64,000 nt of DNA from Prochlorococcus sp. AG-449-P16 (GTDB lineage Bacteria; Cyanobacteriota; Cyanobacteriia; PCC-6307; Cyanobiaceae). The notes under the pieces were generated by a model that ran no database searches, had not been told where the DNA came from, and worked only from the letters and a program-made list of their open reading frames with translations. The first letter of the stretch is position 1. Every line of letters starts with the position of its first letter. The stretch spans positions 1 to 64,000 of the forward strand of contig QCQN01000001.1 in NCBI GenBank assembly GCA_003212175.1, written 5' to 3'. Both the position numbers and the translations under genes were made by a program. Shown here piece by piece: positions 9,987-20,714 of the stretch.

Positions 9987-10763
9987 ATGAGTCTGATTAA
10001 TCTTTTGCCACAAACAATTAAAAAAGAGTTAAGAAGCAAATCTTTACTCAAAGTTATTTCAGGATTGAATAATTTCGATGTTCAATCTGTGAAAAGAATT
10101 GTTGATGCTGCTTCATTAGGAGGTGCAGATTTTGTTGATATTGCTTGTAAACCTGAACTTGTTGATTTAGTACTTGAGAATACAACACTACCCGTGTGTG
10201 TTAGTTCAGTAGTGCCTCGATCTTTTCAAGATTCTGTAAAAGCAGGAGCATCATTAATTGAGATAGGAAATTACGATACTTTTTATGAAAAAGGCATTAA
10301 TTTTTCAGATGAAAAAGTTTTAAACATTACAAAAGAGACGAGGGATTTATTGCCTAATATTCCTTTATCAGTAACTGTTCCTCATACTATGCCTATTGAT
10401 AAACAAGTTGATCTTGCAGTAAAGCTAGTGGAAGAAGGTGTTGATATTATTCAAACAGAAGGTGGCACCAGTTCTACTCCTTACTCTCCAGGAATTCAAG
10501 GCTTTTTTGAAAAATCAGTACCAACTCTTGCAGCCACATATGCTATTCATCAAGAATTTAAGAAACAATCTCTGAATATACCAATTATGAGTGCTTCTGG
10601 ATTAAGTCAAGTAACTTGTCCACTTGCAATATCCTCTGGAGCCTCAGCAGTTGGCGTTGGATCTGCAGTTAATAAATTAGATGATTTAATATCAATGATT
10701 GCCGTTGTCAGGGGCTTAAAAGAATCTTTGAAAAATTCAATAATTGGAGAAAAAATTTCTTAA
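9987..10763 (+). CDS. ycf23: Ycf23-like TIM-barrel protein (DUF561)
   Basis: This 258-aa protein resembles the Ycf23/DUF561 family found in cyanobacteria and some algal plastids. Its biochemical role is not established to my knowledge. Visible features are a beta/alpha-barrel style sequence with ADFVDIAC, an EGVDIIQTEGG segment and a glycine-rich SGASAVGVGSAVN phosphate-binding-like loop near the end. Together these resemble FMN- or phosphate-binding barrels. It lies between tilS (divergent) and uvrB (26-29 bp downstream). The family call comes from memory of the sequence pattern. Confidence 0.78.
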   Translation: MSLINLLPQTIKKELRSKSLLKVISGLNNFDVQSVKRIVDAASLGGADFVDIACKPELVDLVLENTTLPVCVSSVVPRSFQDSVKAGASLIEIGNYDTFYEKGINFSDEKVLNITKETRDLLPNIPLSVTVPHTMPIDKQVDLAVKLVEEGVDIIQTEGGTSSTPYSPGIQGFFEKSVPTLAATYAIHQEFKKQSLNIPIMSASGLSQVTCPLAISSGASAVGVGSAVNKLDDLISMIAVVRGLKESLKNSIIGEKIS

Positions 10764-10792
10764 TATAGCAATATCCTATAGCTACTAGCTTG

Positions 10793-12832
10793 ATGAATAA
10801 CTATAAGCTTCAAGCTCCTTATGAACCAAATGGAGATCAACCAAATGCTATCAAAAAATTAGTTAGAGGAGTAAATAGCGGAAAAGAGTTTCAGACTCTT
10901 TTAGGAGCTACTGGAACTGGTAAAACATTTACCATTGCGAATGTAATACAACAAACAGGAAGACCTGCGCTTGTATTAGCCCACAACAAAACGCTAGCTG
11001 CCCAGCTATGTAATGAATTAAGGGAATTTTTCCCAAAAAATGCTGTTGAGTACTTCATTTCTTACTATGATTATTATCAACCTGAAGCTTATGTACCAGT
11101 AAGCGATACGTATATAGCCAAAACTGCATCAATTAATGAAGAAATAGATATGCTTAGGCATTCTGCTACACGCTCATTATTTGAAAGAAAAGATGTAATT
11201 GTTGTAGCCTCAATAAGTTGTATTTATGGTCTTGGTATACCGAGTGAGTATTTAAAAGCTGCAGTTAAATTTGAAGTTGGAAAATTAATAAATTTACGTT
11301 CTTATTTGAGGTCTCTTGTTGAAAATCAATACACTAGAAATGACATTGAAATTACTAGAGGTAGATTCAGAATTAAAGGTGATGTTTTAGAAATCGGCCC
11401 AGCTTATGAAGATAGAATAATAAGAATCGAATTATTTGGTGAGGAAGTCGAGGCTATTAGATATGTTGACCCTACTACTGGAGAAATACTTGAAAGTTTA
11501 GAACAAGTTAGCGTTTACCCTGCGAAGCATTTTGTAACTCCAAAAGAGAGACTTGAGAGTGCAATAAGCGCAATTAGAAGTGAATTAAAAACTCAACTCG
11601 ATAAATTTACATACCAAGGAAAATTGTTAGAGGCTCAACGTCTAGAACAACGCACAAAATATGATTTAGAAATGCTTAAAGAGGTTGGTTATTGTAATGG
11701 AGTTGAGAATTATGCTCGTCATTTATCAGGCAGGGAGGAAGGTACACCGCCAGAATGCTTAATAGATTACTTTCCCAAAGATTGGTTGTTGGTAGTTGAT
11801 GAGAGTCATGTAACATGTCCTCAACTTCATGCGATGTACAACGGTGATCAATCTAGAAAAAAAGTTTTAATAGATCATGGCTTTAGATTGCCCAGTGCTG
11901 CAGATAATAGACCTTTAAAATGTGAAGAATTTTGGGAAAAATCAAAACAGACATTATTTATAAGTGCAACTCCCGGCCAATGGGAATTAGATCAATGTGA
12001 TGGTGAATTTATTGAGCAAGTTATTAGACCAACTGGGGTATTAGACCCTGTAATCGATGTAAGACCTAGTGAGGGTCAAATAGAGGATCTGTTATCGGAA
12101 ATAAGAATTAGAGCTGAAAAGAATCAAAGAGTGCTAGTGACAACACTTACTAAGAGAATGGCTGAAGATCTAACTGATTTTTTATCTGAAAATAAAGTAA
12201 GAGTTAGATATTTGCATTCTGAAATCCATTCAATTGAAAGAATTGAAATTATTCAAGACCTTAGAATAGGAGAATATGATGTTTTGGTAGGAGTTAATTT
12301 ATTGAGAGAGGGATTAGATCTTCCTGAAGTATCGTTAGTGGCCATTTTAGATGCTGATAAGGAAGGTTTTTTGAGGGCAGAAAGGTCACTGATTCAAACA
12401 ATAGGAAGAGCTGCTAGACATGTTGAAGGTGTTGCTTTGCTTTATGCAGATAACTTCACAGATTCAATGAAAAGGGCAATATCTGAAACTGATAGAAGAA
12501 GAACTATTCAAAAAAAATATAACGAGATCAATGGTATTACGCCAAAACCTGCAGGCAAAAAAATAGAAAATTCAATATTATCTTTTCTAGAACTTTCCAG
12601 AAAATTAGATAACGGTGGTTTATCTAAAGATTTAATAAATATAGTTAATAACAAAACTGACGCAATTCTCAATTCTAGCGATAATCAATGTTTGCTCGAA
12701 GAATTACCTAACTTAATAGAAAAGTTAGAAATTAAAATGAAAGACGCTGCAAAAGAGTTAAATTTTGAGGAAGCAGCGAATTTGAGGGATAGAATCAAAA
12801 AATTAAGACAAAAATTGGCAAGAAATAACTAA
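10793..12832 (+). CDS. uvrB: Excinuclease ABC subunit B
   Basis: UvrB is the damage-verifying helicase-like subunit of nucleotide excision repair. From the ATG at 10793 (679 aa) it shows Walker A GATGTGKT near residues 38-45, the DNA-wedging beta-hairpin [10 protein letters not shown], the DESH box, helicase motifs including GRAARH, and the C-terminal UVR motif ([15 protein letters not shown]) that binds UvrA or UvrC. The ORF track begins one codon earlier at a TTG; the ATG is preferred. It converges on lysC with only 7 bp between. Confidence 0.97.
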   Translation: MNNYKLQAPYEPNGDQPNAIKKLVRGVNSGKEFQTLLGATGTGKTFTIANVIQQTGRPALVLAHNKTLAAQLCNELREFFPKNAVEYFISYYDYYQPEAYVPVSDTYIAKTASINEEIDMLRHSATRSLFERKDVIVVASISCIYGLGIPSEYLKAAVKFEVGKLINLRSYLRSLVENQYTRNDIEITRGRFRIKGDVLEIGPAYEDRIIRIELFGEEVEAIRYVDPTTGEILESLEQVSVYPAKHFVTPKERLESAISAIRSELKTQLDKFTYQGKLLEAQRLEQRTKYDLEMLKEVGYCNGVENYARHLSGREEGTPPECLIDYFPKDWLLVVDESHVTCPQLHAMYNGDQSRKKVLIDHGFRLPSAADNRPLKCEEFWEKSKQTLFISATPGQWELDQCDGEFIEQVIRPTGVLDPVIDVRPSEGQIEDLLSEIRIRAEKNQRVLVTTLTKRMAEDLTDFLSENKVRVRYLHSEIHSIERIEIIQDLRIGEYDVLVGVNLLREGLDLPEVSLVAILDADKEGFLRAERSLIQTIGRAARHVEGVALLYADNFTDSMKRAISETDRRRTIQKKYNEINGITPKPAGKKIENSILSFLELSRKLDNGGLSKDLINIVNNKTDAILNSSDNQCLLEELPNLIEKLEIKMKDAAKELNFEEAANLRDRIKKLRQKLARNN

Positions 12833-12839
12833 AAAGAAC

Positions 12840-14600
12840 TTATTTCTCTAATTCGAAATAATTGTGAATCGCGTTTACTGCTCTATCACAATCCTTTTCT
12901 AACACGATACAAGATGTTCTAATTTCACTCGTAGCTATCATTTCAATATTTATTTTTTCATTTGCGAGAGCTCTAAATATTTTTCCGGCTGTTCCAACAT
13001 TAAAAGGCATACCAGCACCAACTGCACTTACTTTTGCTATTGAAGGACCGTCTTCAATAAATGATCCTGGTAGTTTTTTAGTCAAATTATTAAATACTTT
13101 ATTTGCTTTTTCTCTATCTTGTTTGTTCATAGTAAAGCTTATGTCTTTGGTTTTAAGAGATCTTTCTCTTGCAGATTGAACAATTGTGTCAAATATTAAA
13201 TTATTCTCTGCAAGAGCTAAACATATTGATGCTGCTACACCTGGTTTATCAGGGAGCTTTCTAAAACTTACTTGAACCTGATTTTTATCTAGTGCAATTC
13301 CTCTAACCTCTGGTTGATCCTGCTTTTTGTATGTTGGGTTAACAAAAATTTGTGAGTCAGATAACTTGAATTTATCCCCAATGAATCTAATAGCTTTTGA
13401 AATATTATTTATCTCAACTATACAGCTCACTTTTATTTCGCTAGTTGCTATTAACCTTACATTGATATTGGCTTGAGATAGAGTGTCAAATAAATCAGCC
13501 GAAACACTAGGCCTTCCCATTATTCCTGCACCCTGAATACTTAATTTTGTCATATTAGTTTTAAACTCATATTCACCACCTAATTCATTTGTTATGAGCT
13601 TACATTGTTCAATTGATTTGGTTATCTCAATTTCATTTACTGTAAATGCAATATCGTTATTATTTCCATCATGGGTAGCTTGAATTATTAAATCAACATT
13701 AATGCCATCTTTAGACAAACTTTCAAAGATTTGAGCTGCGATTCCTGGTCTATCTGGAAGATTTGAAATATTAAAGACTGCCTGTTTTTCTAAAACCTCT
13801 AGACTGTTGACTGTCTTTGTTAGTTCTAGGCGGCCTCTTTTAAGTTTTAGTGGTTTAATTTGGCTATGTAAAAGAGTACCATTTGAATAGTTTTGACTTG
13901 ATTTTACATATAATTTGATTCCATAATTGCGAGCTATTTCTACCGCTCTTGGATGCAGCACTGAAGCTCCAACACTTGCTAGTTCTAGCATTTCTTCACA
14001 ACTTATATTATCTAGAAGTTTCGCATTAGGTACTATTCTTGGATCAGTGGTAAGTACTCCTGGCACATCAGTATATATTTCGCAAGTTTCTGCTCCAAGT
14101 GCAGTTGATAAAGCTACAGCTGAAGTATCTGAACCTCCTCTACCTAAAGTTGTTATTTCCATTGATCCAGTGTGACTAAGTGTTGAACCTTGAAATCCAG
14201 CGACCACTACCACATAGCCTTGTTCTATATAGCTTTTTATTCGATCTGTCTTGATATCGAGAATTCTTGCTTTACCATGAATTGATTCAGTTACGATTCC
14301 AACTTGACTTCCAGTCATGGAAAGTGCAGGTATGCCATGTTCATTTAATGACATAGCAAGAAGAGCAATAGTTATTTGCTCTCCTGTTGAGAGGAGCATA
14401 TCTAACTCTCTGCTATTTGGATTTTGACTTATTGAAGATGCTAAATTATTTAACTTATCTGTAGAGTCCCCCATTGCTGATACCACAACAACAATATCGT
14501 TCCCAGCTTCTTTGCTTTCACAAATACTTTGTGCAATAGCCTGAATTTTGTTTGTATCCCCTACCGAAGTTCCCCCAAATTTTTTGATTAGTAAAGCCAT
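12840..14600 (-). CDS. lysC: Aspartate kinase
   Basis: The enzyme phosphorylates aspartate to open lysine, threonine and methionine synthesis. The ATG at 14600 gives MALLIKKFGGTSVG, the usual kinase N-terminus, so the TTG two codons upstream in the ORF track is probably not used. The kinase domain spans about residues 1-245. The rest, to 586, holds two tandem pairs of ACT domains, visible as repeated VSFRKLPDKPGVAA-like and SVGA-like units. This four-ACT layout is longer than typical ~400-aa kinases and is known in cyanobacteria. Feedback by lysine or threonine is expected from the ACT domains. Confidence 0.95.
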   Translation of the reverse strand: MALLIKKFGGTSVGDTNKIQAIAQSICESKEAGNDIVVVVSAMGDSTDKLNNLASSISQNPNSRELDMLLSTGEQITIALLAMSLNEHGIPALSMTGSQVGIVTESIHGKARILDIKTDRIKSYIEQGYVVVVAGFQGSTLSHTGSMEITTLGRGGSDTSAVALSTALGAETCEIYTDVPGVLTTDPRIVPNAKLLDNISCEEMLELASVGASVLHPRAVEIARNYGIKLYVKSSQNYSNGTLLHSQIKPLKLKRGRLELTKTVNSLEVLEKQAVFNISNLPDRPGIAAQIFESLSKDGINVDLIIQATHDGNNNDIAFTVNEIEITKSIEQCKLITNELGGEYEFKTNMTKLSIQGAGIMGRPSVSADLFDTLSQANINVRLIATSEIKVSCIVEINNISKAIRFIGDKFKLSDSQIFVNPTYKKQDQPEVRGIALDKNQVQVSFRKLPDKPGVAASICLALAENNLIFDTIVQSARERSLKTKDISFTMNKQDREKANKVFNNLTKKLPGSFIEDGPSIAKVSAVGAGMPFNVGTAGKIFRALANEKINIEMIATSEIRTSCIVLEKDCDRAVNAIHNYFELEK

Positions 14601-14639
14601 ATCCAAATAATAATAAAAATTATCAAACTTAAAACTTCA

Positions 14640-15638
14640 TTAAACTAAGTTAACTAGATTTTCCGTGAAAACACTAATTGGATTATTTCCTTTTTTTAGT
14701 AAAAATTCAATATTTAATAATTTACTCATTAACTTAATTAAGAAATATGAGGAAGTATTATTAATTTTTTGTTTAATAAAAAAAATTCTTTTTGGATTTG
14801 ATATATTTGCAATTTTACAAATTTGTCCTAAATCATGCTCGCCGGAATAACCTATTAATTTAACAATAGTATGAGTCCTGACTTGAGAAATTAATCCTGC
14901 GTTTAGTCTTAAAGGTGGTTCCCCTTTTTGTATTAAGCGATATATTTCATGCAAACTTTTTGCAATATTTTTTTCTAAGAGATAATCTATTATTTTAAAA
15001 ATGTTTGATTGATGATCATTAAAGATTTTTTTTATATCGTCACTTTTTAAAATAAGTTTTTGGTTATTATTTTCAATTGAAGACAAATATATCTTTGCTT
15101 TTTCTAATTCGTTCAGCAACTTGTAACTATCATTGCCAACTGAATTAATTATTAATTCGGCTGATCCATTATCAAGTATTAAATTCATTTTTTTAGCAGC
15201 CGATTCTATGAATCTTTTTTGACCTTCATAATCCCAAATATCAGGGAGTGAAAATGATTTTTCAATGACTAAATTTTGTTTAATTAATTTTTGGATGAAT
15301 TTAGTACTTTTTAGCCTGGAATCAGGTTTTTTTATATTCTGTAAAATTAACAAGGTGTTGTTTGGGATATTTTGATAAATTTTTTGAAATTTATTTATTA
15401 GTACTTCATTTTTTACTGAAAATATTGGATTATTTTTTAAAATTATAATTCTCGACCCATCTCCAAATGGAGGTGTAAGGCTTTCATCAAATGCTCGAAG
15501 AACTTGATTATCTTCTTCACCATTAAAGTTGCTTACATTTATTTCTTGCCAGTCTTTAGATACTTTTTTCTCAATTAATTCCTGAATAAAGTTATTACAT
15601 GTATTTAAATCATTTCCCCATAATATTTTTATTGGCAT
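14640..15638 (-). CDS. holA: DNA polymerase III subunit delta
   Basis: HolA is the clamp-loader subunit that contacts and opens the beta clamp. The 332-aa protein begins PIKILWGND, with the delta-type N-terminal fold. It contains the PDSRLKSTKF and later LIKKG/RTHTIVKL-type helical C-terminal region of the family. Sequence conservation is weak in this family, so the call rests on overall pattern, length and common linkage near lysC in picocyanobacteria. It is divergent from cobH with 58 bp between starts. The clamp-loader partner dnaX lies at the left edge. Confidence 0.85.
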   Translation of the reverse strand: MPIKILWGNDLNTCNNFIQELIEKKVSKDWQEINVSNFNGEEDNQVLRAFDESLTPPFGDGSRIIILKNNPIFSVKNEVLINKFQKIYQNIPNNTLLILQNIKKPDSRLKSTKFIQKLIKQNLVIEKSFSLPDIWDYEGQKRFIESAAKKMNLILDNGSAELIINSVGNDSYKLLNELEKAKIYLSSIENNNQKLILKSDDIKKIFNDHQSNIFKIIDYLLEKNIAKSLHEIYRLIQKGEPPLRLNAGLISQVRTHTIVKLIGYSGEHDLGQICKIANISNPKRIFFIKQKINNTSSYFLIKLMSKLLNIEFLLKKGNNPISVFTENLVNLV

Positions 15639-15696
15639 ATTGTTTTAAGAAAAAGCTTATTATAATTATGCTTAATTTTGAGTTAAATAGAATTTA

Positions 15697-16323
15697 ATGA
15701 TAAAAGATCATCCTATTTTTTTAGAGAGTATTAGATTCATTAGATCTAAGTTAACTAAAAATAAATTTAATTATTTAGAAAATAAAGTTTTAGAAAGATT
15801 GATCCATACTTCAGGTGATTTTAATATTCAGAAACTTTTAGAGTTTAGTGATGGTGCATGTGAAAACGCTATCAAATCATTAAGAGAAGGTGCACCAATA
15901 TTAACCGATACTGATATGGCAGCAGCAGCTATACAATCTATGGCTGAAAATACAAATGGAAATAAAGTATACTCATCAAAGAAATGGTTAGATGATAATG
16001 TTTCATCAAATTTAACTAAAACTGCATATGGGATTGAAAAAGGATGGCTTGAATTGTCACAAAAAAATCTTAAAAATCAATCCCCAATCGTTGTTATCGG
16101 AAGTTCTCCAACAGCCTTGGTAAATTTAATTGATATTTTAAAAAATTCAAAGGGCATACCTAGTTTAATCGTAGGAATGCCAGTTGGATTTATTGGGGTT
16201 AAGCAAAGTAAAAAAAAATTACTTGATACAAATTATCCAAATATTGTAATTAATTCGACTAGGGGTGGAGCAGCAATGGCAGCAGCAGCCGTTAATGCAT
16301 TACTTAGAGAGTCAATTTATTAG
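15697..16323 (+). CDS. cobH: Precorrin-8X methylmutase
   Basis: This enzyme moves a methyl group from C-11 to C-12 of the corrin ring to make hydrogenobyrinate (CobH) or cobyrinate (CbiC) in cobalamin synthesis. The 208-aa protein shows family signatures [27 protein letters not shown] and the glycine/alanine-rich end [18 protein letters not shown]. Its length is typical. It converges on mutS with a four-base overlap and has no other corrin gene beside it in this window. Confidence 0.94.
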   Translation: MIKDHPIFLESIRFIRSKLTKNKFNYLENKVLERLIHTSGDFNIQKLLEFSDGACENAIKSLREGAPILTDTDMAAAAIQSMAENTNGNKVYSSKKWLDDNVSSNLTKTAYGIEKGWLELSQKNLKNQSPIVVIGSSPTALVNLIDILKNSKGIPSLIVGMPVGFIGVKQSKKKLLDTNYPNIVINSTRGGAAMAAAAVNALLRESIY

Positions 16324-19064
16324 ACCTTTATTTGAGTATTAAAATTATTTTTCTTTTCCAAATAATTTAGAACTAAGTTTGCTTGATCTATAACTGTTGA
16401 AGGAACTCCTGCTAGTTTAGCAGCCTCTATTCCGTAACTTTTAGTAGAACCTCCTTTTTTAATTTTGTGACAAAAAAGTAGATGCCCATTTTTTTGTTCA
16501 ACTAAAACTTGAAAATTTTCTACGTTCTCATTTGAATTTTTAAGATAATTAAGTTCATGATAGTGTGTGGCAAAAATGGTATTACATTGAATTTCTTTCG
16601 CTAGATAATCACTTATTGACCATGCTAAAGAAAGTCCATCAAAGGTTGAAGTACCTCTACCTATTTCATCAAGTAATACTAGGGAGTTTGATGTTGCTTG
16701 ATTTAAAATTGATGCAGTTTCAGACATCTCAACCATAAAAGTGGATTGTCCAGATGACTGGTCATCAACTGCGCCAATCCTTGTAAAAATTCTGTCTGCA
16801 ATTTTTATTTCTGCTTTATCAGCAGGAATAAAACTACCGATCTGCGCCAATATTTGTATTAATCCAATTTGCCTAATGTAGCAACTCTTCCCACTTGCAT
16901 TTGGACCAGTTAATATTAATAATTTTTGGTTTTTATCAAACAACAAATCATTTGAAATAAAACTTTTTTCACTTAGTAATTGCTCAACAATTGGATTTCT
17001 TCCTGCAATAATTTTTGTATTTTTTTCATTTTTGGAATCATGAATAGCCCAAAGCTTAGGCTTTATAAAATTATTTTCTAGTGATGCAATTGCTAACCCG
17101 AGTAGAGCATCTAAACTAGCAATTGATTTTGAGATGGATCTAATTTTTTGAGTTTTTGCAGCAACTAAATTCCTAATTTCGCAGAAAATTTCATATTCTT
17201 TTGACGCTGCGCGATTTTTAACTTGAAATATCTTATTCTCCTTATTCTTAATATCTGTCGTAACGTATCTTTCTTCGTTAGTAAGAGTTTGTCTTTTAAT
17301 CCAATGACTTGGTGCTAGATTAACCTTTGATTTGTTAATTGAAATATAATATCCAAAGTTTTTATGGAATTGGATTTTTAAATTTGATATTTTACTGACT
17401 TTTCTTTCTTTAAGTTCCTCTTTTTTTAACCACTCTGAGTAATCGTCCATAACATTTCTCAAGCCATCAAGTAAGTTATTAACACCATCATGAATCAAGC
17501 CACCTTCACTAGTATTTAAAGGAGGATTTTCTACTAGTTTGAAACTTATCTGTTCTGATAATTCTAAAAGGTCTTTTTCAACATATTTTAATTGGTTTAA
17601 CCATTGTGGGAGCTCATACTTAAATAGGTCAACAACTGATTTTAATCTAGGTAATTTTTTAAGACCCTCTGAAATTGCAATTAAATCCCGAGGACTTGCA
17701 TGACCTGCACATGCTCTACCTGCAAGTCTTTCTAGATCGCCCATTGCTCTAAGTATATTTTGAGTTTCCAGTCTTAAATTTTTTGATTCTAAGAAATTTG
17801 AAATTACATTTTGCCTTTTATAAATCTCATCAATATTTAATAATGGAGAATCAACCCATCTCCTTAAACATCTTGCTCCCATTGATGTATATGTCCTATC
17901 TATACTCCAAAGTAGTGACCCAAAATAATTATTTTCTCTTTGAGTACTTTTAATTTCTAAATTTTTTTGAGTTTGATAATCAATAATTAAATGATCTCTT
18001 GGGAATTCAACCTGAGGAAAATCTAAAGAAATTTTTAGAGAGGATTCACTATTTGAATTTGCAGGATTAATTTTTTCTAAATAACTAAATAACCCTCCAA
18101 GAGACTTAGTCGCATTTTTTAAACTTTTTAGCCCTAGACCTTCTAAACTTGAAATTTTAAAATAATTTTTTATAGTAGAAGTCGCTTCATTAATCCCAAA
18201 AAAAGTCTCTTGAGTAACGGTATAATTTATCTTATTATTTTGTCTTTCTAATAAACATTTTTCTTCATTGCTTCCTACTATTACTTCTGATGAATCTAAT
18301 TTAACAATAGCGTCAAAGAGTTTTGAAAGGTCTTTACCCTCATTTGTTAGTAATTCTCCAGTACTGACATCCGCTCTCGAAACGCCCCATTCACAAATAT
18401 TGTCATTGTTGTTTTTGGATAAATAAATTGAGGTAATCCAGTTATTCTTTTTTGCTACTAACATTCCTTCTTCTATTACAGTCCCAGGAGTAATAATTCG
18501 TGTTATTCCTCTTTTGATAGGTGTTCCATAATTTCCTGAACTCTTTTCTAACTGGTCACAAATAACAACTGAATAATTTTTTTTAATTAATTCAGAGCAG
18601 TATCTTTCTGAAGCATGATGCGGTACGCCAGCCATAGGAATCTTACCAATTTCCTTACCAGCGTCTTTACTAGTTAATGTTATCTCCAGAAGATTGGATA
18701 TAAGAACTGCATCTTCAAAAAAACATTCAAAAAAGTCACCTAATCTATACAACAATAATCTATTTTTGTTTTCTTCTTTTAGTTGGACATAGTGTCTAAG
18801 AATGGGAGTTAATTTTTGTTTATCGACTGTTTTATAACTATAGGATTTCTCATTGATACAATCACTATTTTTTTTATCATTAAATTTGTTTTTAAATTCT
18901 TTGATAAAGTTTGTAGCTTTTTTTCTTTTTCTTGGCCTTTTTATTGAATCTTTTTTTAAATTTTCAGATGATAAATCCTCAGAAATATGATTTGTATTAT
19001 GAGGAATCTTATTCTCACTTTTTACTATAAATAAACTTTGTTGTATAAGTTTTTCCTCTTGCAT
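16320..19064 (-). CDS. mutS: DNA mismatch repair protein MutS
   Basis: MutS recognises base mismatches. The 914-aa protein keeps the mismatch-probing Phe-x-Glu in [14 protein letters not shown] near residue 105-118. It has the ATPase Walker A GPNASGKS and the Walker B/signature segment [13 protein letters not shown] near the C-terminus. The conserved core starts only around residue 85. Before it lies a lysine- and serine-rich N-terminal extension that most MutS proteins lack. No mutL is present in the window. Confidence 0.96.
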   Translation of the reverse strand: MQEEKLIQQSLFIVKSENKIPHNTNHISEDLSSENLKKDSIKRPRKRKKATNFIKEFKNKFNDKKNSDCINEKSYSYKTVDKQKLTPILRHYVQLKEENKNRLLLYRLGDFFECFFEDAVLISNLLEITLTSKDAGKEIGKIPMAGVPHHASERYCSELIKKNYSVVICDQLEKSSGNYGTPIKRGITRIITPGTVIEEGMLVAKKNNWITSIYLSKNNNDNICEWGVSRADVSTGELLTNEGKDLSKLFDAIVKLDSSEVIVGSNEEKCLLERQNNKINYTVTQETFFGINEATSTIKNYFKISSLEGLGLKSLKNATKSLGGLFSYLEKINPANSNSESSLKISLDFPQVEFPRDHLIIDYQTQKNLEIKSTQRENNYFGSLLWSIDRTYTSMGARCLRRWVDSPLLNIDEIYKRQNVISNFLESKNLRLETQNILRAMGDLERLAGRACAGHASPRDLIAISEGLKKLPRLKSVVDLFKYELPQWLNQLKYVEKDLLELSEQISFKLVENPPLNTSEGGLIHDGVNNLLDGLRNVMDDYSEWLKKEELKERKVSKISNLKIQFHKNFGYYISINKSKVNLAPSHWIKRQTLTNEERYVTTDIKNKENKIFQVKNRAASKEYEIFCEIRNLVAAKTQKIRSISKSIASLDALLGLAIASLENNFIKPKLWAIHDSKNEKNTKIIAGRNPIVEQLLSEKSFISNDLLFDKNQKLLILTGPNASGKSCYIRQIGLIQILAQIGSFIPADKAEIKIADRIFTRIGAVDDQSSGQSTFMVEMSETASILNQATSNSLVLLDEIGRGTSTFDGLSLAWSISDYLAKEIQCNTIFATHYHELNYLKNSNENVENFQVLVEQKNGHLLFCHKIKKGGSTKSYGIEAAKLAGVPSTVIDQANLVLNYLEKKNNFNTQIKV

Positions 19065-19179
19065 ATTTATGAATGACTTAAATAGATATTAGAGAGTTTT
19101 TTATCTTTTGCATTTTATAACTCGCTAAAAGTATGTAAATTTTCTCTAAAAAAAATCATTTTCATGAGATTATGGTATT

Positions 19180-19185
19180 TATAAT
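19180..19185 (+). promoter_or_regulatory. Putative -10 element of psbZ
   Basis: A perfect TATAAT lies 21 bases upstream of the psbZ ATG, in an otherwise gene-free 142-bp divergent gap. No good -35 hexamer is seen at the usual distance, which is common in AT-rich picocyanobacterial promoters. Confidence 0.5.
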
Positions 19186-19206
19186 GTTTTCAATTCAATC
19201 AGTATC

Positions 19207-19404
19207 ATGCAGGCAGTTAACTTTTTCTTTGTAAATGCTCTTTTATTTGCTTCTTTAATAGCAGTGGTTGGAGTTCCAGTTTTATATGTAACTCAACCTT
19301 CTACAGAAGATGGTCAAAGGGAGAGTAGAAGGAAAATATATTCTATTGCTGCCGTTTGGGTGGTTCTAGTTTTTGTTACAGGTATTGTTTCTTCATTAGT
19401 TTGA
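19207..19404 (+). CDS. psbZ: Photosystem II reaction center protein PsbZ
   Basis: PsbZ (Ycf9) is a small thylakoid membrane subunit at the edge of photosystem II that stabilises the supercomplex and CP43 contact. The 65-aa product has two hydrophobic helices, VNFFFVNALLFASLIAVVG and SIAAVWVVLVFVTGIVSSL, joined by a polar loop. It carries the family feature VLYVTQPSTEDG. The length matches known PsbZ (about 62 aa). It is followed 49 bp later by ribH on the same strand. Confidence 0.95.
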   Translation: MQAVNFFFVNALLFASLIAVVGVPVLYVTQPSTEDGQRESRRKIYSIAAVWVVLVFVTGIVSSLV

Positions 19405-19453
19405 ACTTAATCCCTTTTCATGAGAGTCTAGTTATATTCCTAAGAAAAATTTA

Positions 19454-19930
19454 ATGACTATCTTTGAGGGTTCTTTTACAAACGCCTCTGGCATGAGGGT
19501 TGGTATTGTAGTTGCAAGATTTAATGATTTGATTACTAGTAAAATATTATCTGGTTGTCTTGATTGTTTGAAAAGGCATGGAATAGATACCTCAGCAACA
19601 AGTTCACAACTTGATGTAGTTTGGGTTCCTGGATCTTTTGAATTGCCAATTGCAGCTAAGAAACTTTTAGCAAAATCTAGTTACGATGTGGTTATTGCTT
19701 TAGGTGCAGTGATTCGAGGTGAAACTTCACATTATGATGTTGTAATAGCTGAGTCAAGTAAGGGGGTTTCAAAAGTCTCTTATGATTACAATGTTCCTAT
19801 CATTTTCGGGGTTTTAACAACTGATACTATGCAACAAGCCCTAGAAAGAGCTGGTATAAAAAATAATTTTGGTTGGAACTATGCTCTTCAAGCAATTGAG
19901 ATGGGATCTTTAGTTAAAAAATTAAATTAG
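19454..19930 (+). CDS. ribH: 6,7-dimethyl-8-ribityllumazine synthase
   Basis: RibH joins the ribityl-aminouracil and a four-carbon phosphate to form lumazine, the penultimate step of riboflavin synthesis. The 158-aa product has [12 protein letters not shown], the catalytic-histidine region [12 protein letters not shown], and [17 protein letters not shown]. All are canonical, and the length is normal. It lies downstream of psbZ and upstream of tRNA-Gly. Confidence 0.97.
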   Translation: MTIFEGSFTNASGMRVGIVVARFNDLITSKILSGCLDCLKRHGIDTSATSSQLDVVWVPGSFELPIAAKKLLAKSSYDVVIALGAVIRGETSHYDVVIAESSKGVSKVSYDYNVPIIFGVLTTDTMQQALERAGIKNNFGWNYALQAIEMGSLVKKLN

Positions 19931-19991
19931 TTTTAAAAAAAAAATAAGTTTTTCCATTTTTGCAACCTTCTTTAGGATAAGATAAACATGT

Positions 19992-20063
19992 GCGGATGTA
20001 GCTCAGTGGTAGAGCATCTCCTTGCCAAGGAGAATGTCGAGAGTTCGAATCTCTTCATCCGCT
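19992..20063 (+). tRNA. trnG: tRNA-Gly (anticodon GCC)
   Basis: A complete cloverleaf can be drawn: acceptor GCGGATG/CATCCGC, D-arm GCTC/GAGC, anticodon stem TCTCC/GGAGA with loop TTGCCAA (anticodon GCC), and T-arm with loop TTCGAAT. The 3' CCA is not encoded. It should read GGC and GGU glycine codons. Confidence 0.97.
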
Positions 20064-20208
20064 TATTTAAATTTTATTTTTTATTTAAAGAATAATTAAC
20101 GAAAAATATCTAAGAATTAGCAAAAGATTTATTAGGGCTTAAAAATTCAAAAATTTCTTTTTTTGAAAATATTTTTTATAAAATAGTTATTACTATTATT
20201 GTTTTCTG

Positions 20209-20640
20209 ATGTCTCAGTCCATTTCTATAGAGGATCTAAAATCACTATTTACCAAACCCTATGGTGAAGATGCTCCGACAAAACAAAAATGGGCTCAATT
20301 TTATGATCAGAATGTTAAGTTTATTGATCCAACTCAGGAAAAAAAGGGATTAGATTCTTATGTAGAGGCGCAAGAAAAACTCGTTAAAAGATGCGATGAT
20401 GTTTATTTAGAAACTCATGCAATATCAATTACTGGAAATTGTGGATTTGTGGAATGGACAATGGGTTTAAAAATAATGGGTAAAGAATTTTTATATCCAG
20501 GTACAACACGTTTAATATTTTCAGAAGATGGTTTGATTAAAGAACATAGAGATTACTTTGATTTTTGTGGTCCTACATTTGGTCCTGTTCCAATTTTAGG
20601 CTCATTTATTAGGTGGATCTATTCAATATTTGTGGCTTGA
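20209..20640 (+). CDS. NTF2/SnoaL-like conserved protein
   Basis: The 143-aa product looks like a single NTF2-like (SnoaL-type) alpha+beta domain. An N-terminal helical pair leads to WAQFYDQNVKFIDP, followed by strands around FVEWTMGLKIMGKEF and GTTRLIFSEDGLIKEHRDYFD. Proteins of this fold are enzymes or ligand-binding modules. No catalytic assignment is possible from sequence. The C-terminal stretch ILGSFIRWIYSIFVA is hydrophobic and may associate with a membrane. It converges on the GNAT gene across two hairpins. Confidence 0.7.
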   Translation: MSQSISIEDLKSLFTKPYGEDAPTKQKWAQFYDQNVKFIDPTQEKKGLDSYVEAQEKLVKRCDDVYLETHAISITGNCGFVEWTMGLKIMGKEFLYPGTTRLIFSEDGLIKEHRDYFDFCGPTFGPVPILGSFIRWIYSIFVA

Positions 20641-20642
20641 TC

Positions 20643-20659
20643 ATAAGAAAAATTCTTAT
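20643..20659 (+). terminator. Hairpin just after the NTF2-like gene
   Basis: ATAAGAA-AAA-TTCTTAT forms a 7-bp stem starting three bases past the stop codon and is followed by a T-rich tract. The stem is AT-rich and so of modest stability. Confidence 0.4.
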
Positions 20660-20680
20660 TATTTATTTTCAAAATTAAAT

Positions 20681-20705
20681 AAAGCTTTTTGAAGCTTTTA
20701 TTTTA
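20681..20705. terminator. Bidirectional terminator between convergent genes
   Basis: AAAGCTT-TTTG-AAGCTTT forms a 7-bp stem with a 4-nt loop, followed by TATTTTAG. A-rich sequence on the other side could give a U-tract for the opposite strand. It sits between the convergent NTF2-like and GNAT genes. Confidence 0.5.
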
Positions 20706-20714
20706 GATAAGATT

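Noticed and set aside
20064-20208. Hidden small photosynthetic peptide gene in the 145-bp gap after tRNA-Gly
   Set aside because: There is no ATG-led reading frame on either strand. The gap is A/T-rich spacer only.
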